Shown in pieces: positions 48,776-57,544 of a stretch of 64,000 nt of DNA. Positions within the stretch are counted from its first letter, which is position 1. Every line of letters starts with the position of its first letter. Origin of the DNA: Candidatus Peregrinibacteria bacterium HGW-Peregrinibacteria-1 (GTDB taxonomy: Bacteria; Patescibacteriota; Gracilibacteria; UBA1369; LOWO2-01-FULL-3); NCBI GenBank assembly GCA_002839505.1, contig PGYE01000001.1, positions 395,995-459,994 of the forward strand, in the 5' to 3' direction. The position numbers were made by a program, and so were the translations under genes. Under the pieces are notes generated by a model, which was not told where the DNA came from, did not search any database, and saw nothing but the letters and a program-made list of their open reading frames with translations.

Positions 48776-49087
48776 ATGGCACATATGTTCACGACTGAAA
48801 ATTTCGACGAGGAAGTGACGAAGTCCAGCCAGCCAGTAATGGTTGATTTCTACGCCGAATGGTGCGGCCCTTGCAAAATGCTAGGACCAATTATAGAAGA
48901 ACTTGCTACCGAACACGCCGACAAATGGAAAATCGGTAAAGTTAATATCGACGAAAACCATGAATTGGCTGCAAAATTTGGAGTGCAAAGCATTCCGACA
49001 ATTGTTTTCATCAAAGATGGAGAAGTTGTTGATAAAGTGGTCGGATTTCAAAGTAAAGAAGCTCTTACCGCAAAACTAAACGGCTAA
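48776..49087 (+). CDS. trxA: Thioredoxin
   Basis: VMVDFYAEWCGPCKMLGPIIEELA ... VQSIPTIVFIKDGE. Confidence 0.97.
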   Translation: MAHMFTTENFDEEVTKSSQPVMVDFYAEWCGPCKMLGPIIEELATEHADKWKIGKVNIDENHELAAKFGVQSIPTIVFIKDGEVVDKVVGFQSKEALTAKLNG

Positions 49088-49121
49088 CACTTACAGCATT
49101 GTAATTGTAAGGAATCGGCAA

Positions 49122-49159
49122 AATATAAAAGCACTTTCATAAAAGAGTGCTTTTATATT
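49122..49159. terminator. Bidirectional terminator between convergent trxA and rnhA
   Basis: Perfect AATATAAAAGCACT-N10-AGTGCTTTTATATT palindrome. Confidence 0.85.
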
Positions 49160-49575
49160 AATCTTCTTGCCTCTTTCTGGGCCAATTCATCCACTCTATT
49201 ATTTGTCTTATTATTAGCATGAGCCTTCACCCACACCCATCTAATATTTGCAAACCCTCTGACCTTGTCGATCTTCTCCCATAAATCCAGATTCGCTTTT
49301 CGTTTCCAACCATCCGTTAAAGTCTTGACGATCAGATTTGAATCGCTATAAATCGTTATTTTTGCATTATTAAAATTATCCAGCCTATCCAACCTATCTT
49401 TCAGCCAATTCAACGCCTCAATCATCGCCATCATCTCCATGCGATTATTGGTGGTATCAGGTTCGTTTCCACTTATCTCATATTCAACGCCATCAACATT
49501 TATTATCGCCGCCCAACCACCAGGCCCCGGATTCCCTATACAGCTACCATCAGTATAAATATCAATATTCATCAT
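49153..49575 (-). CDS. rnhA: Ribonuclease HI
   Basis: IDIYTDGSCIGNPGPGGWAAII ... TTNNRMEMMAMIEAL ... IYSDSNLIVKTLTDGW. Confidence 0.96.
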   Translation of the reverse strand: MMNIDIYTDGSCIGNPGPGGWAAIINVDGVEYEISGNEPDTTNNRMEMMAMIEALNWLKDRLDRLDNFNNAKITIYSDSNLIVKTLTDGWKRKANLDLWEKIDKVRGFANIRWVWVKAHANNKTNNRVDELAQKEARRLI

Positions 49576-49628
49576 AGTAAAAATAAATCAAATTTGTTAC
49601 ATTGTAACAGCATATATTCTCATTCCAT

Positions 49629-50096
49629 ATGAAAATAACCATTATTGAAATAGGGAAAACCAAGGCCGGCTGGATTGAAGAAGGCGTTAAATCCTTGGAA
49701 AAACAGCTTGCACCTTACGCATCACTCTCCAAAATCGACCTCAAAGAAACCCGAATTGCCAAAACATATACCCTCGACCGCGTCATTATCGAAGAAGGAC
49801 AATCCATATTAAGGCATATTGATTCGACACATTTTACCGTTGCCCTCGACGAGACTGGTGAACAAATGAACTCCCTCAAATTCGCAGAATTACTCAAGCA
49901 AAAACAGGATCTTGGAACACCGATTACCTTTATTATTGGCGGCCCTTTTGGCTTATCCGCTGAGGTTAAATCTCACGCAAACCTTATCCTCTCTGTTTCA
50001 GAGATGACCTTCACTCATCAAATGATCCGACTGTTTCTTTTGGAGCAGATATATCGCGCTACCACTATTAATCTCGGCAAAGAATATCATCACTAA
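49629..50096 (+). CDS. rlmH: 23S rRNA pseudouridine(1915)-N3-methyltransferase RlmH (SPOUT)
   Basis: TFIIGGPFGLSAEV ... LSVSEMTFTHQMIRLFLLEQIYRATTINLGKEYHH. Confidence 0.95.
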   Translation: MKITIIEIGKTKAGWIEEGVKSLEKQLAPYASLSKIDLKETRIAKTYTLDRVIIEEGQSILRHIDSTHFTVALDETGEQMNSLKFAELLKQKQDLGTPITFIIGGPFGLSAEVKSHANLILSVSEMTFTHQMIRLFLLEQIYRATTINLGKEYHH

Positions 50097-50100
50097 AATC

Positions 50101-51699
50101 ATGCAAAGGCACCTATTATTAACCATGCTCATTGTCAGTCTGACCTTTGTCGGCTATTCCAACATTGATTTTGACGCAAGCCAAACCTCTGTTCTTTTAT
50201 TAAACCGGATCGGCACCGACCTCATCCCTTCAAATACCCCGCCCAAGCTCGACTCGCCATTTGACATGATTGAAAGTTTAATAACAACAGAAAATCCTTA
50301 TGGAGCAGTGATCAACACGACATCGCAACAACATTTGGACGAATTATTTGAAGCGTATAGTAGCCCCGGAGATTTTATTCTGCTTCTTAACCGCGAAAAC
50401 CCCAATGTAAACAACCAAGTTATCACTTTCAAAAAGGCTCTCCGCCAGCACCATCCCACATCCAATATCAAGGCCATCTACTATGATAAGACAACCGACC
50501 CCGAGCAACTACTTAAAAAACTCCAAGAAGAAACTCTCACCAAAGATATTGTCATCGCAATAGCCGAATTTTCACCGAGCATGGATCAAAATATTACCGA
50601 TTTTCACAACCACCTCGCCCAAAATGTCTTCAACACATTCGATTCCGACGCGGCCACTAAACTCGATACCAACGACCATCTCGGCATCGAAACTCTCATG
50701 AGTTACCTCAAGGATAAAGATGCCATGAATGCCGACATCTGGGGTATGGAGTCCAATCCTGATCACACCTCTTTCTTCGTCAATTTTCACAAGGGACTTC
50801 CATCTGAAAACGAACGCGATCTCACTATTCTTGCCTTTGGAGATGTGATGCTTGGCCGTCATGTACGGACCTTAATGGAACGGAACGGTCTCGACTATCC
50901 TTTTAGGGCAATTGCAGGTCCCGAAAACCGTTTTCTCAAGGGCAGCGACATCGTATTTGCCAACTTAGAGGGGCCAATTCGAGGGCAGGGTAGTAAAGGC
51001 GGCACATCAATGGTCTTTGCCTTCAACCAAGACATTGCCCCACTTCTCAAATCCTACGGCTTCAATCTTCTTTCAATCTCCAACAACCACACCTACGACA
51101 AAGGCGCCGACGGCTACAACGAGACAGTGCAGACATTGAATGAAAACGAAATTGGCTGGTGTGGAGACTATCACTACGCCAACCCAGACAGCGTATATTA
51201 CGGCACCCTCTCCGACACAAAATACGCCTTCATCTGCGTTCAAGATGTCACAGTCCGTCTCGACATTGACGAAACAGTCCGACTAATCACCGAAGTAAAA
51301 TCAAATGTTGATTACCTTATCGTCAGCGCCCACTGGGGCAATGAGTATCAGCACACCCCAAATACCTCAAAACAAATCGAACCGGCACACAAATTTATTG
51401 ATGCCGGCGCGGATTTAATTTTGGGACACCACCCCCATGTCGCACAAACAATTGAAGTTTACAAAGATCGATATATTTTCTACTCTCTCGGCAACTTCAT
51501 ATTTGACCAATACTTTTCGACAGCTACTCAACAAGGACTAGCCGCCGGAATCGTACTAAGTAAAGGAGACGACGGCGAATTGGAAACTAAGGTATATTAC
51601 TTTCCGATGCAAAGTAAAAACTCACAGCCGGATCACATGCCAGAAAACTCTCGAGGATGGCTTCCAGAATATTTAAAAACACTACAGCAGCAAACATGA
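50101..51699 (+). CDS. CapA/PgsA-family metallophosphatase-like protein with N-terminal Memo-like domain
   Basis: C-terminal LTILAFGDVMLGRHVRTLM, DIVFANLEGPI, SISNNHTYDKGADGYNETVQTL, DLILGHHPHVAQTIE, YSLGNFIFDQ. Confidence 0.85.
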   Translation: MQRHLLLTMLIVSLTFVGYSNIDFDASQTSVLLLNRIGTDLIPSNTPPKLDSPFDMIESLITTENPYGAVINTTSQQHLDELFEAYSSPGDFILLLNRENPNVNNQVITFKKALRQHHPTSNIKAIYYDKTTDPEQLLKKLQEETLTKDIVIAIAEFSPSMDQNITDFHNHLAQNVFNTFDSDAATKLDTNDHLGIETLMSYLKDKDAMNADIWGMESNPDHTSFFVNFHKGLPSENERDLTILAFGDVMLGRHVRTLMERNGLDYPFRAIAGPENRFLKGSDIVFANLEGPIRGQGSKGGTSMVFAFNQDIAPLLKSYGFNLLSISNNHTYDKGADGYNETVQTLNENEIGWCGDYHYANPDSVYYGTLSDTKYAFICVQDVTVRLDIDETVRLITEVKSNVDYLIVSAHWGNEYQHTPNTSKQIEPAHKFIDAGADLILGHHPHVAQTIEVYKDRYIFYSLGNFIFDQYFSTATQQGLAAGIVLSKGDDGELETKVYYFPMQSKNSQPDHMPENSRGWLPEYLKTLQQQT

Positions 51700-52349
51700 T
51701 ACTTGGAATAAATACCGCCTCATCCACCACAGAGTTGGCCCTTATTGACAACAACAATCCCACCTCGGAACTTTTGCTCTACAAATCATGGAAAAGTGAC
51801 AACAATGAAGCCACGATCCTTCTTCCCCAGCTTCATGAAATGCTCAAAACTCTCAATAAAAGCTTTCAAGACATCACCGAATTAATATTAATCACCGGCC
51901 CCGGATCATTTACCGGACTTCGCATCGGAATCACCGTTGCCAACACGATTGCCTACCTGCTAAAAATCCCAGTAAAACCCCTCAACACCTTTCAATATTG
52001 GTGGCTACTCAGTAAAAACCAAGAGACCACATTAGATAATAAAGCCCTATTGATATTTGCCGGAAAACAAGGAGTATATATTAGCCCCACCGCTGAAGAA
52101 ATCGGCAAACTTTACTCACTCGAACAGGCCGACATCTACTTGAATGAAAATAATATCAACCACATTTTCGGAGACCTCACCAACGAGCAAATAGCTTTTT
52201 TCCAAAGCAGAAAATTTCACGACATTAAGCCCTCACTAGGGGACACCATCATCTCAAATCACACCTTACTTAACGACATCAAACCGCACAAGCGACCCAT
52301 TGCGCCTCTCTACATAAAAGATCCGGGAATCACCACCCCAAAACCATAA
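51696..52349 (+). CDS. tsaB: tRNA threonylcarbamoyladenosine biosynthesis protein TsaB
   Basis: MILGINTASSTTELALID ... LILITGPGSFTGLRIGITVANTIAY; start overlaps the CapA stop (ATGA). Confidence 0.92.
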   Translation: MILGINTASSTTELALIDNNNPTSELLLYKSWKSDNNEATILLPQLHEMLKTLNKSFQDITELILITGPGSFTGLRIGITVANTIAYLLKIPVKPLNTFQYWWLLSKNQETTLDNKALLIFAGKQGVYISPTAEEIGKLYSLEQADIYLNENNINHIFGDLTNEQIAFFQSRKFHDIKPSLGDTIISNHTLLNDIKPHKRPIAPLYIKDPGITTPKP

Positions 52350-52383
52350 AAAGTCATAATATTTCACATCATCCACAATTAAT

Positions 52384-53079
52384 ATGCTCTATATCGTCTC
52401 CACTCCAATAGGAAATTTAAAAGACATCACTATTCGCGCCCTAGATACACTCCAAGAAGTCGACTATATTGCCGCCGAAGACACCAGACACACCGGAAAA
52501 CTCTTAAAACATTATGAAATCGACAAACCCCTACTCAGCTATCATTCCCATAGTGGGTTTGCCAAAATTGAAAAAATAATACAGCTCCTCAAAGAAGGTA
52601 AAAAAATTGCCGTTGTCTCCGATGCCGGCACCCCGGGAATATCCGACCCCGCCTACAGCCTGATCCAAGAAGCAATCAAAGAGCAAATATCAATTATCCC
52701 AATTCCCGGAGCATCCAGCTTGCTTGCAGCAATAGTGGCCAGCGGAATGCCAATGAATCAGTTTCTCTATTTAGGTTTCTTACCTCTCAAAAAGGGCCGC
52801 CAGACAATCCTCAAATCACTAGTTGATGAAACACGCACCGTCGTCATCTTTGAGTCTCCACATCGTATTGTAAAGACCCTCACGCAACTCCACGAATACT
52901 TAGGAGATCGTCAAGTGGCGCTCTGCAGGGAACTTACCAAAATATATGAGGAAGTCCTTCGCGCCCCCCTCTCCACCCACATCACCTACTACAAAACCAC
53001 TTCGCCCAAAGGCGAATATGTATTAGTAATCGCCCCCGACAACTTCAGAGCACGCTATGAGAATCCACAAGCCCATTAA
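52384..53079 (+). CDS. rsmI: 16S rRNA (cytidine(1402)-2'-O)-methyltransferase
   Basis: MLYIVSTPIGNLKDITIRALDTLQEVDYIAAEDTRHTGKLLKHY ... VSDAGTPGISDPAY. Confidence 0.97.
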   Translation: MLYIVSTPIGNLKDITIRALDTLQEVDYIAAEDTRHTGKLLKHYEIDKPLLSYHSHSGFAKIEKIIQLLKEGKKIAVVSDAGTPGISDPAYSLIQEAIKEQISIIPIPGASSLLAAIVASGMPMNQFLYLGFLPLKKGRQTILKSLVDETRTVVIFESPHRIVKTLTQLHEYLGDRQVALCRELTKIYEEVLRAPLSTHITYYKTTSPKGEYVLVIAPDNFRARYENPQAH

Positions 53080-54391
53080 GGATTTGCTCCACCCAACTAC
53101 CACTAATATCATCTTTATCCCTTATTTCTGTAACTGACGGATAGCTGACTACCCCAGTTGATGTCAGTGCCGTGGACACCACTGTCTGCATCTTAAACGG
53201 CTGAAATTCCCCGGGATGAGCCGCCTTTGCAGCAGAAGATAAATCAAAAGTTGCCATAATAGTTATCGAGGGATGCCCTCCCTCCGCATTTGCCTCATCC
53301 GTTCTTTCCTGAAAACCTTTATATGGGTCTTCAATGGGGTAAATTATAAATTTCAAATCGGTAACATTAGTTCTCAAAGGTGATATCGGCATGAAATCAA
53401 CCTCCTCCAACGGTGTGTTATCAATTGTCACCCCGTCACCAAAATCAACCTGATCCTCAAAAGCTATCTCCAAATCTGCCATTTGCGGAACCGTAATATT
53501 GTTATCATTAATTAGTGTTGCCACCGTGACACCGGACGGTTCCACCGCCGCCGCTGGCCCTACTAAATGAGGCATTCTTGGAGCCATAACCAACGCATCA
53601 TCATAACAATAAAAATCACTATTATCACAGCTGAAAGTATCTATTACCCCATTACTATCAATATCAAATCCCTCCATCACGACCTTACCGATCGCATAAT
53701 CTCCCACATTTGTGATTTTTTTTCGCCCCAACATTGTCTTTTTTGTACCAGTAATGTCTATCAGAAAAAGTTTATCAAGTGTTACCCCTGGCGTGAGCTC
53801 ACAATTACCGGCCCCATTCAATATGCCTCTGTTCGTATCGCAAAAAGCATTTGCAACCCTGAAGTTAGACACAGACCCCACAAAAGGATTCTGCCCAGTA
53901 TTGAGATCCGTAGAAAGGCCATAAATAATATCACACCCGTCAATACCACCTCCTGTCGTATAGCCATCTGCCAATCCCATACTACATTCCAACCCCAAAT
54001 CCAACGGGTTTTCAGCCGGACTTGGCGCGTTTTGACTTTGCCCAGGATTAAAAAACCGCGAACCATAGACCCCATAATTTATCCCAAACCACACATCAGC
54101 GGTTTCTGACTGACCAAACGGCACATCTCCACCACATGAGGTCGGATTCTGCACCACGCAAACACTATAGTACTCCTCATAATCCACCAGCCCATTTCTT
54201 ATCTCATAAGCCAGCTGTGACATAATAATTCTCGCATCTTCATACACCGCCATCTGAAGAGCCGTTCTCTTATCCGCCCTCACAATTCCTACCAAAAGGC
54301 TCGAAGCCGTCACCGCCGCCACTGTAAACACGGAAATCGCCACTAAAATTTCCACCAAAGAAAACCCCGATTTATTTTTTACAAACATCAT
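53045..54391 (-). CDS. Pseudopilin (PilW/GspJ-like)
   Basis: KSGFSLVEILVAISVFTVAAVTASSLLVGIV prepilin motif; long C-terminal domain. Confidence 0.8.
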   Translation of the reverse strand: MMFVKNKSGFSLVEILVAISVFTVAAVTASSLLVGIVRADKRTALQMAVYEDARIIMSQLAYEIRNGLVDYEEYYSVCVVQNPTSCGGDVPFGQSETADVWFGINYGVYGSRFFNPGQSQNAPSPAENPLDLGLECSMGLADGYTTGGGIDGCDIIYGLSTDLNTGQNPFVGSVSNFRVANAFCDTNRGILNGAGNCELTPGVTLDKLFLIDITGTKKTMLGRKKITNVGDYAIGKVVMEGFDIDSNGVIDTFSCDNSDFYCYDDALVMAPRMPHLVGPAAAVEPSGVTVATLINDNNITVPQMADLEIAFEDQVDFGDGVTIDNTPLEEVDFMPISPLRTNVTDLKFIIYPIEDPYKGFQERTDEANAEGGHPSITIMATFDLSSAAKAAHPGEFQPFKMQTVVSTALTSTGVVSYPSVTEIRDKDDISGSWVEQILNGLVDSHSVL

Positions 54392-55059
54392 TCTAAATGA
54401 TTATAGAAAGTAAAATCTTCAGTAAGTGTCATCACCTTTACTCCGTCCTTCCATTGTACCTTCGCCTTAAAAGTCGCATATTGCTGGTTCTGAGCCGAAG
54501 GATAAAACGCTAATACTTCCAAGCTTCTATAGTACCCTGTTGGTGTCGGTAAAGTCCCTGAATCGTCTTTATGCCCCCAATATCCTGTCGCAGTATTTTC
54601 CCACAATTGATACTTGTTTACAGTATCCGAATGCAATGGCTTGTTCAGTAGATCGAGACTTCCACTACCAACCACATCCACCTCTTTCGCCTCCCATTTA
54701 CCATCAGCCCCGTATCTTAACGCATAACTGTGAGCCGCTTTTAGCTTAATAATATGAGATTGTGAATCACAATTATTTGGAGCTCCCTGATGATATGGAT
54801 TAGCTAGAGACCAGCAGTGCGGATGACTCGGATACTTCAGCCAACTTGTGTTTCTCATATTTGTCAAAGCTTCCACTGTTTCGTTTAATATTCCCGATGC
54901 CGTCATATAATTTCTCGCATAGGTAATACCGTCAACACTCGATCTTATCAGATTCGCGGTTACAATCGAAGCGATTGCTAGCACCATTATTGCAATCAAG
55001 GCCTCAACCAATATCGCCCCATCCTTATTTTTAAAAGAATACCTCATAACAATTATCAA
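54388..55059 (-). CDS. Pseudopilin (PilV/GspI-like)
   Basis: KDGAILVEALIAIMVLAIASIVTANLIRSSV; 4-nt overlap with the downstream gene. Confidence 0.7.
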   Translation of the reverse strand: MIIVMRYSFKNKDGAILVEALIAIMVLAIASIVTANLIRSSVDGITYARNYMTASGILNETVEALTNMRNTSWLKYPSHPHCWSLANPYHQGAPNNCDSQSHIIKLKAAHSYALRYGADGKWEAKEVDVVGSGSLDLLNKPLHSDTVNKYQLWENTATGYWGHKDDSGTLPTPTGYYRSLEVLAFYPSAQNQQYATFKAKVQWKDGVKVMTLTEDFTFYNHLE

Positions 55060-55700
55060 TTATTGTAAATATCACCTATCGGCTCAGCTATCCCGGAAGC
55101 CCTTAGCAGCATTATATCTTTATTAAACTCTTGATCACTATTGCTAAACCTAAAAGCCAAAACATTCTCCTGTTTTGCCATCGCATCAATCAACTGGACA
55201 TTATCACTACCAAAAAAGCTTACCTCACCTGAATTTCCCTCATAGTAAACATATATTGGCCAGTCCACCGCCGCCGGATGTAGTAATTCCAACATGTAGT
55301 CATCGTATTCCAACCTAAAATCACCCAACAGAGGATTTTGACTATAGCTAAAATAGTTATCACCTAGCAGTAAATCATCATCGTCCAATTCATATGATAT
55401 CGTACCGCTATCGACAAAAGCCTCAATCGCAATCCCATCACTACCATCCAGTACTATCCCAATTCGCTGCTCACCAAACTGATCGCTCTCCACAGCATTA
55501 CTTATCGCCAACGACCTAGAATTTCGCATGAGCTGAATCACCGACTCATAACTTCGAGTAAAACGCACCTTCTTAATTGTACTGAAATAATTTGCCGCCA
55601 AAACAAGCCCCATAAGAGCCATTAACGCAATAACCACCAGCAACTCCACCAGAGTAAAACCAAATCTACCCTTTTCATTATTGTTTAAGTTTCTCAGCAT
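55056..55700 (-). CDS. Pseudopilin (GspH/FimT-like)
   Basis: RFGFTLVELLVVIALMALMGLVLAANYFSTIKKVRFTRSYESVIQLMRNSRSLAISNAV. Confidence 0.82.
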   Translation of the reverse strand: MLRNLNNNEKGRFGFTLVELLVVIALMALMGLVLAANYFSTIKKVRFTRSYESVIQLMRNSRSLAISNAVESDQFGEQRIGIVLDGSDGIAIEAFVDSGTISYELDDDDLLLGDNYFSYSQNPLLGDFRLEYDDYMLELLHPAAVDWPIYVYYEGNSGEVSFFGSDNVQLIDAMAKQENVLAFRFSNSDQEFNKDIMLLRASGIAEPIGDIYNN

Positions 55701-55820
55701 GCCCTCATTATAATGATTACCAAAAGCAATGAAACACCGAAACTGGAATTAACAACCAACAACAAAATACATCAACCCAAAATAAAAAAGCCGCCTCTTC
55801 AAAAAAGCTCCCTCCATTTT

Positions 55821-56339
55821 CTACCTCGGGATCTGACTTATCACCTGTATTGAAAATCCGGCAACATGCAAAATATCTCCTTCTTTGAGGTTATCTCCCA
55901 CAGCAACATTCTCTTCAAAATAGCCTTCTGCCCCAATTGACACATTTCCCTCGCTTATCTCCACGCCCTGGCGTTGAACACTAAAAGGAATTCTACCACT
56001 GTTATCAGCAAAACCTCTCAAACTAAATGTCGGATTACCTGGACGAGAGCCTACACTCAAATTCCTCACATTCACTAATGGCAAAGCCTCAACATCATCA
56101 ACATGCGCACTCGGCTCATCATCAAACTTCTTATCAAAATTATCACAAGAGCCAAACATGGCACCTGCCGCCAAAACTGCAGCCAATTTACCTTTAAACC
56201 CAAAAGCATATTTCTTCACCAAAACCCCCTCTTCAGACTGGCGCTCTTCCGCCCCCCCCGAATCCTTTGCGGGACCAACATCTTCAAATCCTGATTGTTG
56301 TCTTTTTTCTGATGACATGATCAACATATTATTGTCCAC
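55821..56339 (-). CDS. Hypothetical envelope-associated protein
   Basis: 172-aa ORF with hydrophobic segment GKLAAVLAAGAMFGSC and beta-rich C-terminus ending VGDNLKEGDILHVAGFSIQVIS. Confidence 0.6.
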   Translation of the reverse strand: MDNNMLIMSSEKRQQSGFEDVGPAKDSGGAEERQSEEGVLVKKYAFGFKGKLAAVLAAGAMFGSCDNFDKKFDDEPSAHVDDVEALPLVNVRNLSVGSRPGNPTFSLRGFADNSGRIPFSVQRQGVEISEGNVSIGAEGYFEENVAVGDNLKEGDILHVAGFSIQVISQIPR

Positions 56340-56392
56340 CTAGAAAATATACCACTTCCTGAGACCGTGCAACTTTTTTTCAACAAATTGTC

Positions 56393-56421
56393 TTGTTAAT
56401 CAATGACAACGCTCATAAAAT
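56393..56421 (+). promoter_or_regulatory. Putative promoter for the 56451 gene
   Basis: TTGTTA - 17 nt - TAAAAT, 29 nt upstream of the ATG. Confidence 0.45.
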
Positions 56422-56450
56422 GCCCCAGCGAATTTTTAATCTAATTTTTA

Positions 56451-57329
56451 ATGGGAAATAGTTATAACAACCCCGATGGCGGTAGTACTGATACAACCGG
56501 AAGCGATGTGATCGGTGATAGTAATATAGGAGAGCTCGACTGTGTTTCGTACCAACCTGATCCAATGATCCAAGAAATGATATCGGGGGTAATAGGGAAT
56601 ATAAGAAAGGTAGAAGAGGGAACCCAGTGCAATATCATCGCTGTCCCAGCCAATGGATGTTCCACTATTGGTGGTGTTTTCCCAGGTATGTTGACGGAGT
56701 TTCAGGGGAGAGCACATACAACTACCACTACACACGACACCTACTATAATCTTATTGGCGATGGGCAAATGGTGGCTCAGATAAGTGATGATGGATGCGA
56801 AGCACCAATAACTCATACCCATCTTGCTCTGAAGGGTATGAATATTACTCTCGATAGAGCCAAGGGTGGAGAAGGACTGTTTGTGGCCGAAGTCAACGGC
56901 AATAATGTTCGCGTAGATGTTTTACGGGGCAATTGGAATATTGTCTCTCAAGATGGGGCTAGAATGATATCATCCGATGATCTCAAGGCCGGGATAACGC
57001 TCAAAATGAATTCTGATACCTTTACAGTCGAAGAAGCTTATTATGCCAACCCTGAAGAAAGAATCCAACAAGTCGGAATCCTCCAGCAACCTGAAGAAAG
57101 CATCCATAGCGGATACACTAGTTCCAATATTGGTGTCCCTGTTAACCATCAAGTTGGATGCAACGGCGCAGGAGGATTTGATGTCGGGCTTTATGCCGCC
57201 GCCGCGATCGTCATTATCAGCGGTGCCTGCACAAGAACGATAGTATCTACGGTTAGAGTAAGCTCGCTAATATTCACCACACCGATCAACCGCATCAGAA
57301 CAACACCAGACCGCAACGATGACAAATAG
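56451..57329 (+). CDS. Hypothetical protein with possible C-terminal TM segment
   Basis: 292-aa ORF preceded by a promoter-like sequence; hydrophobic segment VGLYAAAAIVIISGAC near the C-terminus. Confidence 0.65.
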   Translation: MGNSYNNPDGGSTDTTGSDVIGDSNIGELDCVSYQPDPMIQEMISGVIGNIRKVEEGTQCNIIAVPANGCSTIGGVFPGMLTEFQGRAHTTTTTHDTYYNLIGDGQMVAQISDDGCEAPITHTHLALKGMNITLDRAKGGEGLFVAEVNGNNVRVDVLRGNWNIVSQDGARMISSDDLKAGITLKMNSDTFTVEEAYYANPEERIQQVGILQQPEESIHSGYTSSNIGVPVNHQVGCNGAGGFDVGLYAAAAIVIISGACTRTIVSTVRVSSLIFTTPINRIRTTPDRNDDK

Positions 57330-57544
57330 CACTCAGCCTTGCCTCAACCGTTGCTAAAAAACAGACAACCAACTTTTTTAGCTCACTGCAAACAAAGGAA
57401 TCGGTTTTGAAAACCACAGTTTTCGCAAACCAAATAATCCGCGATACAGTCACAACCAGTCAGCGGTTAATTAGTTGAAATCCTGAAGCCGGAACTATCC
57501 AATCAAGAGCTTCAATGCGATTTCCTGATAGACCGCTGCCACCT

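Noticed and set aside
53567-54109. 180-aa + strand ORF opposite the pseudopilin at 53045-54391
   Set aside because: Shadow ORF with no domain; the opposite strand has a clear prepilin gene.
55821-56339. Lipoprotein with a lipobox at AMFGSC
   Set aside because: The Cys is preceded by a long (~65-aa) charged N-terminus and the -3 to -1 residues do not match a strong lipobox; kept only as a TM/envelope hypothetical.
56448-56822. 124-aa minus-strand ORF overlapping the 56451 gene
   Set aside because: The + strand ORF is longer, has an upstream promoter-like sequence and coherent composition; the minus ORF looks like a shadow.
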